A stretch of 64,000 nucleotides of DNA from Gemmobacter nectariphilus (GTDB lineage Bacteria; Pseudomonadota; Alphaproteobacteria; Rhodobacterales; Rhodobacteraceae). How positions within the stretch are numbered: position 1 is the first letter of the stretch; each line of letters starts with the position of its first letter. Below are positions 51,618 through 60,692 of this stretch, piece after piece. Below the pieces are notes generated by a model. The model saw only the letters and a list, made by a program, of their open reading frames with translations, ran no database searches and had not been told where the DNA came from. The DNA is taken from NCBI GenBank assembly GCA_020721445.1, contig DYMU01000013.1:1-64000 (forward strand), written 5' to 3'. The position numbers were made by a program, and so were the translations under genes.

Positions 51618-52310
51618 ATGGCCCATTCGTCGCAGCCCATGGTCCTGTTGGTCGAGGATGAACCCGCACAGCGCGAGGTGCTTGCCTATAACCTGGAGGC
51701 CGAGGGCTTTCGGGTGTGTCAGGCCGGCAATGGCGAAGATGCCCTGCTGCTGGTCGATGAAGACACGCCCGATATCATCATCCTTGACTGGATGATGCCC
51801 GAACTGTCGGGGATCGAGGTTTGCCGCCGGCTGAAGATGCGCCCCGAAACCCGTGGCATCCCCATCATCATGCTGTCGGCCCGCGCCGAAGAGGTGGATC
51901 GCATCCGCGGGCTGGAAACCGGGGCCGATGACTATGTGATCAAACCCTATTCGGTGCTGGAACTGATGGCGCGTGCTCGTGTGCAGTTGCGCCGGGTGCG
52001 CCCTTCCACCATCGGCATGGTGCTGGAATGGTCCGACATTCGTCTGGACCCGGAAACCCACCGGGTTTACCGCGGCCAGAACGTGCTGAAACTCGGCCCG
52101 ACCGAGTTTCGTCTGCTGTCCACCTTCATGGAAAAGCCGGGCCGGGTCTGGTCGCGTGAGCAGTTGCTGGACCGGGTCTGGGGCCGCGACATCTATGTCG
52201 ACAGCCGCACGGTTGACGTGCACATCGGCCGCTTGCGCAAATCGCTGATGCAACACGGCGGCGAAGACCCGCTGCGCACCGTGCGCGGCGCGGGCTATGC
52301 CTTGGGCTAA
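51618..52310 (+). CDS. phoB: Phosphate regulon response regulator PhoB
   Basis: 230 aa OmpR-type regulator. Receiver: VLLVEDEPAQREVLAYNLEAEGF, phosphoacceptor in IILDWMMPELSG, KPYS lysine. DNA-binding winged helix: LGPTEFRLLSTFMEKPGRVWSREQLLDRVWGRDIYVDSRTVDVHIGRLRK, close to PhoB. ATG at 51618 follows phoU by 10 bases. The sensor PhoR is not in the window. Confidence 0.95.
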   Translation: MAHSSQPMVLLVEDEPAQREVLAYNLEAEGFRVCQAGNGEDALLLVDEDTPDIIILDWMMPELSGIEVCRRLKMRPETRGIPIIMLSARAEEVDRIRGLETGADDYVIKPYSVLELMARARVQLRRVRPSTIGMVLEWSDIRLDPETHRVYRGQNVLKLGPTEFRLLSTFMEKPGRVWSREQLLDRVWGRDIYVDSRTVDVHIGRLRKSLMQHGGEDPLRTVRGAGYALG

Positions 52311-52557
52311 GGCCGCCCCCGCTTGGCACCCGCCGCCTGCCCCTGCCCCTGCCCTGCATGCCCCCGATCTGCCTACCCTTGCCCGGCCTGTCCCCACCGT
52401 CGGGCGATGCGGTGTCGGCCCGGCCCACGCGCCACGCATCGCCACCCTGACCAACACCCCAGCCGATCTTGCCCTTCGATTGTTAACGAAAGGTAAAGCC
52501 CCGCAGATAACCCATTGATCTTGAACGACCAGAACCCTGTCCCGCAGCGGGACAGGC
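52311..52557. other. Convergent gap phoB / RND permease
   Basis: 247 bp. The first 100 bases are a low-complexity run of CCCCTG-type repeats. A 10-bp hairpin CCTGTCCCGC-A-GCGGGACAGG (52536-52556) just before the RND stop is the likely bidirectional terminator. No coding potential recognised. Confidence 0.6.
52536..52556. terminator. Hairpin between convergent phoB and RND genes
   Basis: CCTGTCCCGC / GCGGGACAGG perfect 10-bp inverted repeat around one base. No T-run, so termination is by position and symmetry only. Confidence 0.6.
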
Positions 52558-55500
52558 TCAGGTCTTGAAGATCCGATAGATCGCCGGGATCACCAGCACG
52601 GTCAGCAGGGTCGAGGTGAACAGCCCGAACAACAGGCTGATCGCCAGGCCCTGAAAGATCGGGTCCGACAGGATGGTGACCGCCCCGATCATCGCCGCAA
52701 TGGCGGTCAGCAGGATCGGCTTGAACCGAATGGCACCAGCCTCGATCAACACCTCGACCGGCGATTTGCCGGGGTCGGCGTGGCGGATGAAATCGACCAG
52801 CAGGATCGAGTTCCTGACGATGATCCCCGCCAAGGCGATAAAGCCGATCATCGAGGTGGCCGAGAAGGGTGCCGAATAAAGCCAGTGCCCGATCATGATG
52901 CCCAGAAACGTCAGCGGCACCGGCGTCAATATCACCAGCGGCAGCCGAAAGCTGCCGAACTGCGCCACGACAAGGATATATATTCCCAGCAGCGCCACAC
53001 CGAACGCCGCCCCCATGTCGCGGAAGGTGACATAAGTCACCTCCCATTCGCCATCCCACAGCAGGGTGGTCTTGCTCTCGTCATCGGGCTGGCCATGCAG
53101 GCTGATCTCGGGCTTGCTGCCCTCGGGCCAGTCCATCGCGTCGATCGCATCGGCCACCGCCAGCATGCCGTAAAGCGGGGCCTCGAACGCGCCGGCAAGT
53201 TCTGCCGTCACCATCTCGGCGGCTCGACCATTGTGGCGGAAGATCGGAAAGCTGGCCCGTTCTTCCCGCAGGCTGATCACGTCGCCCAGTTCCACCACGC
53301 CACGCGCGCCGGGGATCACGTTGGCCGGGATCGGGGTGGACAGGAACCGCTCATCCATCACCCGGTCGCCCTTGTCGCGGGCAATTTGCAACGGAATCGG
53401 GTGGCGGCCATCCTCGCGGTGCGAATAACCGACGATCTGCCCGCCGTTCAGGATCGAGATGGTGTCGAACACATCCTGTTCCTGCACCGCGAAGAAATCC
53501 AGATCATCGGTGTTGATGGTGGCACGCAGACGCCGCGGCTCGATCCCGAAGCTGTCGTCCACATCCACGATGAAGGGCACCGATTCAAACGCCTGCCTGA
53601 TTTTGGTCGCGGCCTCACGCCGGGCGTCGGGGGTGGGTCCGTAAACCTCGGCCAGCAGGGTGGCGATCACCGGCGGACCGGGCGGCGGTTCCACCACCTT
53701 CAGGCTGGTGCCTGCGGGCATGTCGACGCCTTGGATCAGCTCTCGGATTTCCAGCGCAATGTCGTGGCTTTCGCGGTCGCGGGCATCCTTGGCGGCAAGG
53801 TTCACCGACACTTCACCCAACTCGGGCAGGTTGCGCAGAAAGCTGTGGCGCACCAGACCGTTGAAATTGAACGGTGCCGCCGCCCCGGCATGGGTCTGCA
53901 CCGCCAGAACCTCGGGCAGGCCCATCACGATGCGCGCCACGTCTTGCGCCACCCGGTCCGTCGCTTCGACCGACGCGCCTTCGGGCAGGTCGATCATCAC
54001 GCTCAGTTCCGACTTGTTGTCGAACGGTAGCAGCTTGACCGTCACATCGCGGGTATAAAGTGCTGCCAGCGAGCCAAAGGACAGCACCACAGTCAGCAGA
54101 AGAAACAACCCAGCCCGCAGTTTGGTTTTCAGCAAGGGCCGCGCGACAAAGGCAAAGATCGCCCCCAGCTTGCCCCCGGCATGGCCGGGGCTGTCGTCAT
54201 GCCCATGCGAAATGTCGGCCTTGCCCGCCACCTTGACCATCAGCCAAGGCGTGATGATGACAGCGACGAAGAACGAGAATATCATCGCCGCCGAAGCGTT
54301 GGCGGGAATGGGCGACATATAGGGCCCCATCAGCCCCGACACGAACAGCATCGGCAACAGCGCCGCCACCACGGTCAGCGTGGCGACAATGGTCGGGTTT
54401 CCAACCTCGGCCACCGCATCAACCGCGGCTTGGGCGCGGGTGCGGCCGTCCTTCATGCCCCAGTGGCGGGCGATATTCTCGATCACCACAATCGCGTCAT
54501 CGACCAGAATCCCGATGGAAAAGATCAGCGCGAACAACGACACCCGGTTCAGCGTGTAGCCCATGATCCAGGACGCAAACAGCGTCAGGAGAATTGTCAC
54601 CGGGATGACGATGGCCACCACGATGCCTTCGCGCCAACCAATGGCAAACAGCACCAGCGCGATGATCGAGACCGTGGCAAGGCCAAGGTGGTACAGCAGC
54701 TCATTGGCCTTTTCATTGGCGGTTTCGCCATAGTCGCGGGTCACGGTCAGGCTGATGCCTTCGGGGATCAACCGGCCCTCGGCGGCTTCGATCCGGTGCA
54801 GCACGTCTTCGGCCACCACCACGGCATTGGCCCCGGCCCGCTTGGCCACGGCCAGCGTCACCGCAGGCCCGCGGTGCAAGGTGCCATCGTCGCCACGGGT
54901 GATCTGGCTGACGATGCGGTCGGAACTGTCGGGCACAAAGGACACGTCCGCCACGTCCGAGACATAGACCGGGCGTCCGTCACGCGTGGTCATCAACAGC
55001 CCCGCCACCTGCGCAGGTGCTGTCAGGGTTTCGCCCACCACCAGATTGACCTGCTCGCCGCCATCGCGCAGCTTGCCGGTGTCAAGCGAGCGGTTGGCCT
55101 GCTGCACCTTGCCGACCAGTTGTTGCAGCGTCACGCCATACAGCGCCAGCCGTTCCGGGTCTGGGGCGATGCGGATCACCTCTTGCGCGTCACCGATCAG
55201 ATAGGTCAGGCCGACCTCGTCGGTCTTGGCGACCTCGGCCTGCAATTCGCGGGCGATACGGGTCAGATCATTGGCCGAGGCCTGATGCCCCGGTTCGGGC
55301 GACAGGGTGACGGTGACAATCGCCACATCATCAATCCCGCGCCCGATCACAAAGGGTTCGGGAATGCCCAAGGGGATGCGGTCGATGTTGGCGCGCAGCT
55401 TGTCGTGCACGCGCAAAATGGCGTCTTCGGATTTGGTGCCAACCAGAAACCGCGCCGTGACCATGGCGCTGTCATCTCGGGTCTGGGAATAGACGTGTTC

Positions 55501-55767
55501 CACCCCGTTGATGCCTTTGACAATGACCTCAAGCGGTTCGGTCACCAACTTCACACCGTCTTCAGCGCGCAGACCGGGGGCCTGCACATGGATATCGACA
55601 AGGGGAACCGAGATTTGCGGCTCTTCCTCGCGCGGCAGGCTGATCAGGGCGACCAGCCCCATGGCGAGGGCAGCAAGGATGAACAAGGGTGTCAGCGCGC
55701 TGTCTATGAAGCTGCGCGTCAGGCCGCCGGCAATGCCAAGGCCTTTCTTGGGGGCAGAGGCGGTCAT
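52558..55767 (-). CDS. RND-family efflux permease
   Basis: 1069 aa, AcrB/MdtB-type topology: first helix SALTPLFILAALAMGLVALISLPREEEPQI, large periplasmic loops, central helix set with SIGILVDDAIVVIENIARH (the conserved Asp pair for proton transfer) and C-terminal set with MIGFIALAGIIVRNSILLVDFIRHA. The REEEPQI start and ELLQGVDMPAGTSLKVVEPPPGPP point to the group of unclassified RND pumps common in proteobacteria; substrate unknown. Overlaps the adaptor gene by 4 bases. A His/Asp-rich cytoplasmic loop (ISHGHDDSPGHAGG) follows helix 6. Confidence 0.93.
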   Translation of the reverse strand: MTASAPKKGLGIAGGLTRSFIDSALTPLFILAALAMGLVALISLPREEEPQISVPLVDIHVQAPGLRAEDGVKLVTEPLEVIVKGINGVEHVYSQTRDDSAMVTARFLVGTKSEDAILRVHDKLRANIDRIPLGIPEPFVIGRGIDDVAIVTVTLSPEPGHQASANDLTRIARELQAEVAKTDEVGLTYLIGDAQEVIRIAPDPERLALYGVTLQQLVGKVQQANRSLDTGKLRDGGEQVNLVVGETLTAPAQVAGLLMTTRDGRPVYVSDVADVSFVPDSSDRIVSQITRGDDGTLHRGPAVTLAVAKRAGANAVVVAEDVLHRIEAAEGRLIPEGISLTVTRDYGETANEKANELLYHLGLATVSIIALVLFAIGWREGIVVAIVIPVTILLTLFASWIMGYTLNRVSLFALIFSIGILVDDAIVVIENIARHWGMKDGRTRAQAAVDAVAEVGNPTIVATLTVVAALLPMLFVSGLMGPYMSPIPANASAAMIFSFFVAVIITPWLMVKVAGKADISHGHDDSPGHAGGKLGAIFAFVARPLLKTKLRAGLFLLLTVVLSFGSLAALYTRDVTVKLLPFDNKSELSVMIDLPEGASVEATDRVAQDVARIVMGLPEVLAVQTHAGAAAPFNFNGLVRHSFLRNLPELGEVSVNLAAKDARDRESHDIALEIRELIQGVDMPAGTSLKVVEPPPGPPVIATLLAEVYGPTPDARREAATKIRQAFESVPFIVDVDDSFGIEPRRLRATINTDDLDFFAVQEQDVFDTISILNGGQIVGYSHREDGRHPIPLQIARDKGDRVMDERFLSTPIPANVIPGARGVVELGDVISLREERASFPIFRHNGRAAEMVTAELAGAFEAPLYGMLAVADAIDAMDWPEGSKPEISLHGQPDDESKTTLLWDGEWEVTYVTFRDMGAAFGVALLGIYILVVAQFGSFRLPLVILTPVPLTFLGIMIGHWLYSAPFSATSMIGFIALAGIIVRNSILLVDFIRHADPGKSPVEVLIEAGAIRFKPILLTAIAAMIGAVTILSDPIFQGLAISLLFGLFTSTLLTVLVIPAIYRIFKT

Positions 55768-56723
55768 TCCAGCGCCCCCGTGGCGGTCAGCACATCACCC
55801 GCGTGCAGGCCGGACAGGATCTCGATCATGGTCTGGCCTGCCACCTCATGCCGCTGGCCCGGCACCACCGCGCGAATGCCCGCTTCGGTGGCGACAAAAT
55901 CAAGGCCCTGCCGGGTTTGCACCGCCGCTTCGGGCACCAGCAGCGCCATCCGCTCGCCCACCGGCAGGCGCACCAGCACACGGGCATCGACAAAGCGGTC
56001 CGACAGGTCGGGCACCTCGACATCGGCCACCACGCGGCCGTTTTCGATCAGCGGATAGACGCGGGCCAAGGTGCCCCGGGTTTCACCTGCGGCACCTTCG
56101 ATGATGATTTCGTCACCTTCCTCCAGCGCGGTGGCGTGACGTTCGGGCACCGCCAGCCGCAAGAAGAACCCACCGCCGCCGATGGTGGCCACGGCCTCAC
56201 CGGGCAAGACCACCGCACCGCGCGACACCGGCACGTCCAGCACCCGGCCCGCCGCCGGCGCAAGCACCGCACCTTCGGCGGCCTGCTGTTCGATCACCTG
56301 CTGCTGGGCGCGGATCGCGGCGATCTGGCCATCCAGCACATCCACTTGCGTGCGCAACGCATCCAGCCGCTGCACCGTGGTCACGCCGCGGGCCAGCAGG
56401 TCTTCACCGCGGGTCAGTTCGGTCTTGGCATTGTCCAGCTGCGCCACCAGCGCGGTGGCCTGTGCCTGCACCGCGCGCAGTTGCAGCGCCAGCTTTTCAT
56501 CGACGATTTGCCCCAACTCCTGCCCCGCTGTCACCTCGTCGCCCTCGGCCACCGCAAGCTTGACCAGCGTGCCGCCAAGCCGCGCCCGCGCTGGCACCCG
56601 GTCTTTCGCCTCGATCCGGCCAAAGACCGATTTCCATTCGGTCACCGCGACCAGGGCCAGAGGGTCGGCTTGCGCCGGCAATGGCAGGATCAGGGCAAGA
56701 ACGGTCAGCACACGCAAGATCAT
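55764..56723 (-). CDS. RND efflux periplasmic adaptor (membrane fusion protein)
   Basis: 319 aa with signal peptide MILRVLTVLALILPLPAQA. Lipoyl-type halves (RARLGGTLVKLAVAEGDEVTAGQELGQI and LAPAAGRVLDVPVSRGAVVLPGEAVATIG) flank a coiled-coil hairpin (about 75-150). Connects the RND permease to an outer-membrane channel not encoded here. Leftward pair, adaptor first. Confidence 0.92.
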   Translation of the reverse strand: MILRVLTVLALILPLPAQADPLALVAVTEWKSVFGRIEAKDRVPARARLGGTLVKLAVAEGDEVTAGQELGQIVDEKLALQLRAVQAQATALVAQLDNAKTELTRGEDLLARGVTTVQRLDALRTQVDVLDGQIAAIRAQQQVIEQQAAEGAVLAPAAGRVLDVPVSRGAVVLPGEAVATIGGGGFFLRLAVPERHATALEEGDEIIIEGAAGETRGTLARVYPLIENGRVVADVEVPDLSDRFVDARVLVRLPVGERMALLVPEAAVQTRQGLDFVATEAGIRAVVPGQRHEVAGQTMIEILSGLHAGDVLTATGALE

Positions 56724-56830
56724 GGGGGCAGCCTTTCAAAACAAAGGACAGATCAGAGCGGAGGCGGACCCCCGATGGCTTGGAGAAGTACTCACTTTTT
56801 TGAATGTGAAGTCCAGACCAAGCCCGCAGA
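56724..56830. promoter_or_regulatory. Promoter region of the RND operon with an inverted repeat
   Basis: AT-rich island at 56788-56815 with TCACTTTTTTGAATGTGA (TCAC-N10-GTGA), an imperfect palindrome that could be an operator for a TetR/MarR/ArsR-type regulator. No regulator gene is adjacent. The call is by symmetry and position only. Confidence 0.4.
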
Positions 56831-57796
56831 TTATAACCACCCCTTCCGCTTGAAGAAAAGATAGGGCAGCACGGCCGAAAACAGCATGGCCACCAAGGCG
56901 AGGGGATAGCCATAGGCGATGCCCAGTTCCGGCATCACCTCAAAGTTCATGCCATAGATCGACGCGACCAGCGTGGGCGGCAAAAACACCGCAGACACCA
57001 CCGACAACAGCTTGATGATGGCGTTCTGCTCGATCCCGATCAGGCCCAGCGTCGCCTCCATCAGAAAGCTGACCTTTTGCGACATGAAACCCGAATGGTC
57101 GGCCAGACCGCGCAGGTCACTTTCAGCGTCCTTCAAACGGGCCCGCAGTTCCTTGGTGTCGCGCTCATCGCGCAGGCGTTGGCCGTAGAACACCGCCAAC
57201 CGTTCCAGCGTGCCAAGACTGTCGCGGATGTTCGAGATCAGGTCGCCTTTGCGGCCAATCTCTTCCAGAACGCTGCGCCAGCCCTGCTCGTTGCCGGACT
57301 TGGGGGGCTGGCGCGAAAACACCCGCCGCGACAAGGCTTCGACATCGCGCCCGACCCGTTCCAGCACATCGGCCAGGCGGTCGATGACGACATCGACAAT
57401 CGACAACAACACGTCCTCGGCATTTGTGCACGAAATGGTTCCGCGCAACGCCCGCTGGATGAACATGTCAATCGCCCTTGGCGTATCATAGCGCGCCGTG
57501 ATCACCTGATTGCCGGCCAGAACAAAGGTCACCGGCACCATCACCGGGCTGTCGGTTTCGCTTTGCGCCAAAATCAGGGCCGTCATGAACAAGGCACCGC
57601 CCTCGACATAAAGCCGCGACGATTGCTCGATCTCGTCCATGTCTTCGCGGGTCGGAAGGTTGATGCCAAGCCGCTGTTCCATCGAGACTTCTTCGCCCCG
57701 TTCCGGGCTAAGAAGGTCCAGCCAGACCACATCCGCCCCGTCGGACGCAGCCCCCGCCAGCAGCCGCCCCTCGTGTGATGAATATGCCGTGATCAT
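56831..57796 (-). CDS. corA: CorA-family magnesium/divalent cation transporter
   Basis: 321 aa. Long N-terminal cytoplasmic alpha/beta funnel, then two C-terminal helices with the selectivity motif YGMNFEVMPEL between them. The CorA fold is clear; the exact ion (Mg2+, Co2+, Ni2+, Zn2+) is not. C terminus FKRKGWL is basic as usual. Single gene, leftward, with its own promoter in the 150-bp gap before the tRNA. Confidence 0.93.
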   Translation of the reverse strand: MITAYSSHEGRLLAGAASDGADVVWLDLLSPERGEEVSMEQRLGINLPTREDMDEIEQSSRLYVEGGALFMTALILAQSETDSPVMVPVTFVLAGNQVITARYDTPRAIDMFIQRALRGTISCTNAEDVLLSIVDVVIDRLADVLERVGRDVEALSRRVFSRQPPKSGNEQGWRSVLEEIGRKGDLISNIRDSLGTLERLAVFYGQRLRDERDTKELRARLKDAESDLRGLADHSGFMSQKVSFLMEATLGLIGIEQNAIIKLLSVVSAVFLPPTLVASIYGMNFEVMPELGIAYGYPLALVAMLFSAVLPYLFFKRKGWL

Positions 57797-57950
57797 TCCC
57801 TGCCCCGCCCCAAGTTTGATGACGCCCGCCCGCGTTCGTGCGGCACTGGCCTAGCATGCCAGCCGCGTCGCTGACCAGCCAGCCGGACCGCAAACCGGAC
57901 AGAAAGGCTTGCATGCCCCGCAAAGCTGTATTATCGACACCGGACCTGAG

Positions 57951-58024
57951 GGCGGGTGGGCAGGCAGGCTATGCGCTGGATTGCAAATCCATGTAGATCG
58001 GTTCGATTCCGATACCCGCCTCCA
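57951..58024 (+). tRNA. tRNA-Cys(GCA)
   Basis: 74 nt with encoded CCA. Acceptor GGCGGGT/ACCCGCC, D arm with GGCAGGCAGGCTATGC, anticodon loop TTGCAAA (anticodon GCA), T arm with GGTTCGATTCC, discriminator T and CCA at 58022-58024. The acceptor 3' end joins directly to a truncated coding remnant on the other strand. Confidence 0.93.
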
Positions 58025-58298
58025 GCTGATCCGCAAAGGCACCGATTGCAAGAACGTTGTATCCCGGCGTGAAACCGCGAAACTTTCCGGACAGATCGTT
58101 GAAAACCTGAAGACCACAATTTGCGGCAATCGACTGCATTGTTTCGAAATCGGCCTGTTGTCGTTGCCAGGGATCGGTTGGAAACGTTCCGACGATGATC
58201 CACCAGCCTTCTGCCGGATCCGATGCATTCCCCCCGCGCGCGGGCACGCCTGAAACGGGGGGCTGCGTCACGCGGGCCAAGGGCTGCGTTGCGGTTGG
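58025..58298 (-). pseudogene. SPOR-like domain remnant, cut by tRNA-Cys and separated by TAG from the upstream gene
   Basis: The frame after the 797-aa protein's TAG stop (58299-58301) continues in the same phase: a Pro-rich linker (PTATQPLARVTQPPVSGVPA), then EGWWIIVGTFPTDPWQRQQADF and NDLSGKFRGFTPGYNVLAIGAFADQLEA, which resembles the end of SPOR-type domains. It then runs into the tRNA-Cys 3' end, where a normal domain end is missing. No ATG start, so I treat it as a remnant or as the lost C terminus of the upstream gene. Confidence 0.6.
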
Positions 58299-60692
58299 CT
58301 ATGGGGTCATCGCCACATCGGCTGCTGGGCCAAAACTTTGCGCCATGTATGTCACCACCGCGTCGAACTCGGCCTTGCGCGTTTGGGGATAGGTGATCTC
58401 GAACACCCGGATCAACCCGTTGCTGTCTTCCAGCACCCGGCGGTAGAAGATGTCTGCCCCGGTGAAGCCGGACACCACGTACCAGCCCGGCCCCGCGCGT
58501 TCATACGTGACGCGGCGCTGCATGGGGTCGGCCTTTTCGCGCGCGATCTGCTGGAGTTGCGACAGACCTTCGGCGTTGTATTGCGCAAAGACATAAAAGC
58601 TTGCCGCATCGTCAACAGAGCGAAACAGCCGCCCATCCCCGCTGTCGGGTGCAGGTGCGGGCTGGAAATAGGTCGCCGGGAACGTGATGAAGGTGCCGTA
58701 GCGGGCATTTTGATAGAGCGCGTAGCCACCATCTGTCGGGGCAAAGCTGTCGGGGTCAGTGTCAGGTGCTTGCGCCACAGGCGGCGGCACTGGTGGGGGG
58801 GGTGCCGCAGCGGTGCTGCGCTGTGTCGGCAGGGTTGCATCCGCGGGTGTCGCAAACTGCGCGGCGATGTCTTTTTGCCCCGGCCCGTCGCGCGCTTCGC
58901 CTTCAACCTGTGCATGCGGTATCTGACCTTGCGTCCATTGCCCGGCAAGGGACTGCGTCGCTGGTGACGGCAGCGCTGCGTTCGGCACACGACCGACCCA
59001 ATCTTCTGTGCCCGCCAAGGATGCAGCGGCAGGATCTGGGACAGGGTCCAGCCCGGGCCCCGCCGACCCACCCACCACGACGGGTGCGACTGCTGTACCG
59101 GCACTGTCCAACGCTTGCGATGGGGTGACCGGCGCTGCCGCCGCAGGCAGCGTGTCCGTCATGGAAGCGGCGACGCCCACGCCCTCGGTCGGGTCCGGGC
59201 AGGGTTTGACATCGTCGGGCATCGCGAGCCTGACCTCGCGCAGCGTTTTTGACATCCCCTCACCATCCAGAAAGTCACTTGGTCCGGTCACCAGCATCCC
59301 GAAGCGTTCGCTGCCGGCCAGACAGTGGTCATGAATGACCAGCCGGTTCAGGCCGGCCCCACCTGCACCACCCGGCCAATCGTATTTTATGGCAGGCCAA
59401 CCGAAGGCAATGGTTCCGCGATGATACGTGCCCGGGGGCACCAGCGCCGCCAGACCCTGTGGCCCGATCAGCGCCGCGCCGCGCACAAGCTGGACCGTGA
59501 CACTGCCCGCGGGATCGGCAAAACGGATGTGGTCCTCGCCCAGCGTGGTTGCTGTCCACCCGATCGGCAAAAGGTAGGAGAACAGCCCGCCAAGCGCCAA
59601 GCCTTGCGCGCGCGACTGCACGGCCCCGGGCGGGGCGACCCCGAACGGCGGCGCAAGGACGGGTCGTGGGCCCTTGTCTGCAATATCCGCCCCCGCGGGC
59701 AGAACCTCGCGTGTGCAAGGCGCGGACCCGGCGGGCCACAGGATTTGACCGCCAGACACCATCGCTGCGACATCGGGCGCATGAAACAGCGCGGGCATTC
59801 CGGCAATCTGAACCGAGATCGCGGACCCATCGGGCAGACAGGTTTCAAGCACGATCAACCGCGCATGCCCGATATCGCCCGTATCCGCGTCGCGGGTTTC
59901 CTCGCCCTCCTGATGGGCAAAGACCTGTGCCTTCTCGCCCAGAAACAGCACGGCGCGCCCCGGCGTGCCCTCGGGCATCGACCCGGGGTTCACCGGCCCG
60001 CGATCCATCCTGACCCGGCCGGGAAGGGCGTCGGTGAACAGATACACCTGATCGGTGTCGCTGTCGTGGACCCCGTTCCATCCCGGCCCGACCGGCAGGC
60101 GCACGACCCCGCCCAGAAAATCGCGCTGCAATTGCCCACCCGGCGGCGGCAGGGCCAGTGCGGCCAGAAACTGCGCGAATGTTTCGCGATAGTCTTCGAT
60201 CTTGCGTCCGATCACCATGACCGACACAATCAGCCGGTCCTCGCCCAGCATCGGCAGATCGGAAACCCACGCCTCCATCCGGCCCTCGGCCCCTGCCTCT
60301 GGCGGGATCACGGCGACGAAGCGGCGAAACACCTGCCCGCCGGGCAAGACCAGTACAGACCCGTCGGGCGTGGCGTCCTCGCGCTGCATGTCACGCTCGG
60401 GCTGGTCGGAAAAGGCGATGCCGAGGCCGAACCCGGTGCGGGATTTTTCATCGCCCTCGCCCCAGACATGGTCATCGCGCCCGTCACGCAGGACCATCAG
60501 ATTGGGGGGTAGGCGCAGATCAAGGCCATTGAACCGCAAGGACTGCCAATGCGCGGGCACCTGCGGGGCGACAAAAGCCTCTGGCGGTGCGGTGGATGTC
60601 AGGGGTTGGGCCGTGACAGGCCCGACCGGAAGCATGCACAGCAGCGCCGTGGCGACAATCGCCCTGCCAAGAAGGGGGACAAGCGGAGTCAT
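58299..60692 (-). CDS. Large exported multidomain protein of unknown function
   Basis: 797 aa. Signal peptide MTPLVPLLGRAIVATALLCMLPVGPVTAQP. At least three or four repeats of a beta-rich module marked by phrases such as GGVVRLPVGPGWNGV, LFSYLLPIGWTATTLGEDHIRF and YGTFITFPATYFQPAPAPDSGDGRLFRS, each followed by a hydrophobic helix-like end (AEFDAVVTYMAQSFGP). This pattern recalls the PsbP/DcrB (DUF1795-like) fold. A Pro/Ala-rich linker lies at about 530-650. ATG at 60692 overlaps the stop of the membrane protein gene (ATGA). No family recognised for the whole. Confidence 0.8.
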   Translation of the reverse strand: MTPLVPLLGRAIVATALLCMLPVGPVTAQPLTSTAPPEAFVAPQVPAHWQSLRFNGLDLRLPPNLMVLRDGRDDHVWGEGDEKSRTGFGLGIAFSDQPERDMQREDATPDGSVLVLPGGQVFRRFVAVIPPEAGAEGRMEAWVSDLPMLGEDRLIVSVMVIGRKIEDYRETFAQFLAALALPPPGGQLQRDFLGGVVRLPVGPGWNGVHDSDTDQVYLFTDALPGRVRMDRGPVNPGSMPEGTPGRAVLFLGEKAQVFAHQEGEETRDADTGDIGHARLIVLETCLPDGSAISVQIAGMPALFHAPDVAAMVSGGQILWPAGSAPCTREVLPAGADIADKGPRPVLAPPFGVAPPGAVQSRAQGLALGGLFSYLLPIGWTATTLGEDHIRFADPAGSVTVQLVRGAALIGPQGLAALVPPGTYHRGTIAFGWPAIKYDWPGGAGGAGLNRLVIHDHCLAGSERFGMLVTGPSDFLDGEGMSKTLREVRLAMPDDVKPCPDPTEGVGVAASMTDTLPAAAAPVTPSQALDSAGTAVAPVVVGGSAGPGLDPVPDPAAASLAGTEDWVGRVPNAALPSPATQSLAGQWTQGQIPHAQVEGEARDGPGQKDIAAQFATPADATLPTQRSTAAAPPPPVPPPVAQAPDTDPDSFAPTDGGYALYQNARYGTFITFPATYFQPAPAPDSGDGRLFRSVDDAASFYVFAQYNAEGLSQLQQIAREKADPMQRRVTYERAGPGWYVVSGFTGADIFYRRVLEDSNGLIRVFEITYPQTRKAEFDAVVTYMAQSFGPAADVAMTP

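Noticed and set aside
57931-58280. Overlapping minus-strand proteins spanning tRNA-Cys
   Set aside because: They read through the tRNA; only the part right of 58024 resembles protein, so it is listed as a remnant.
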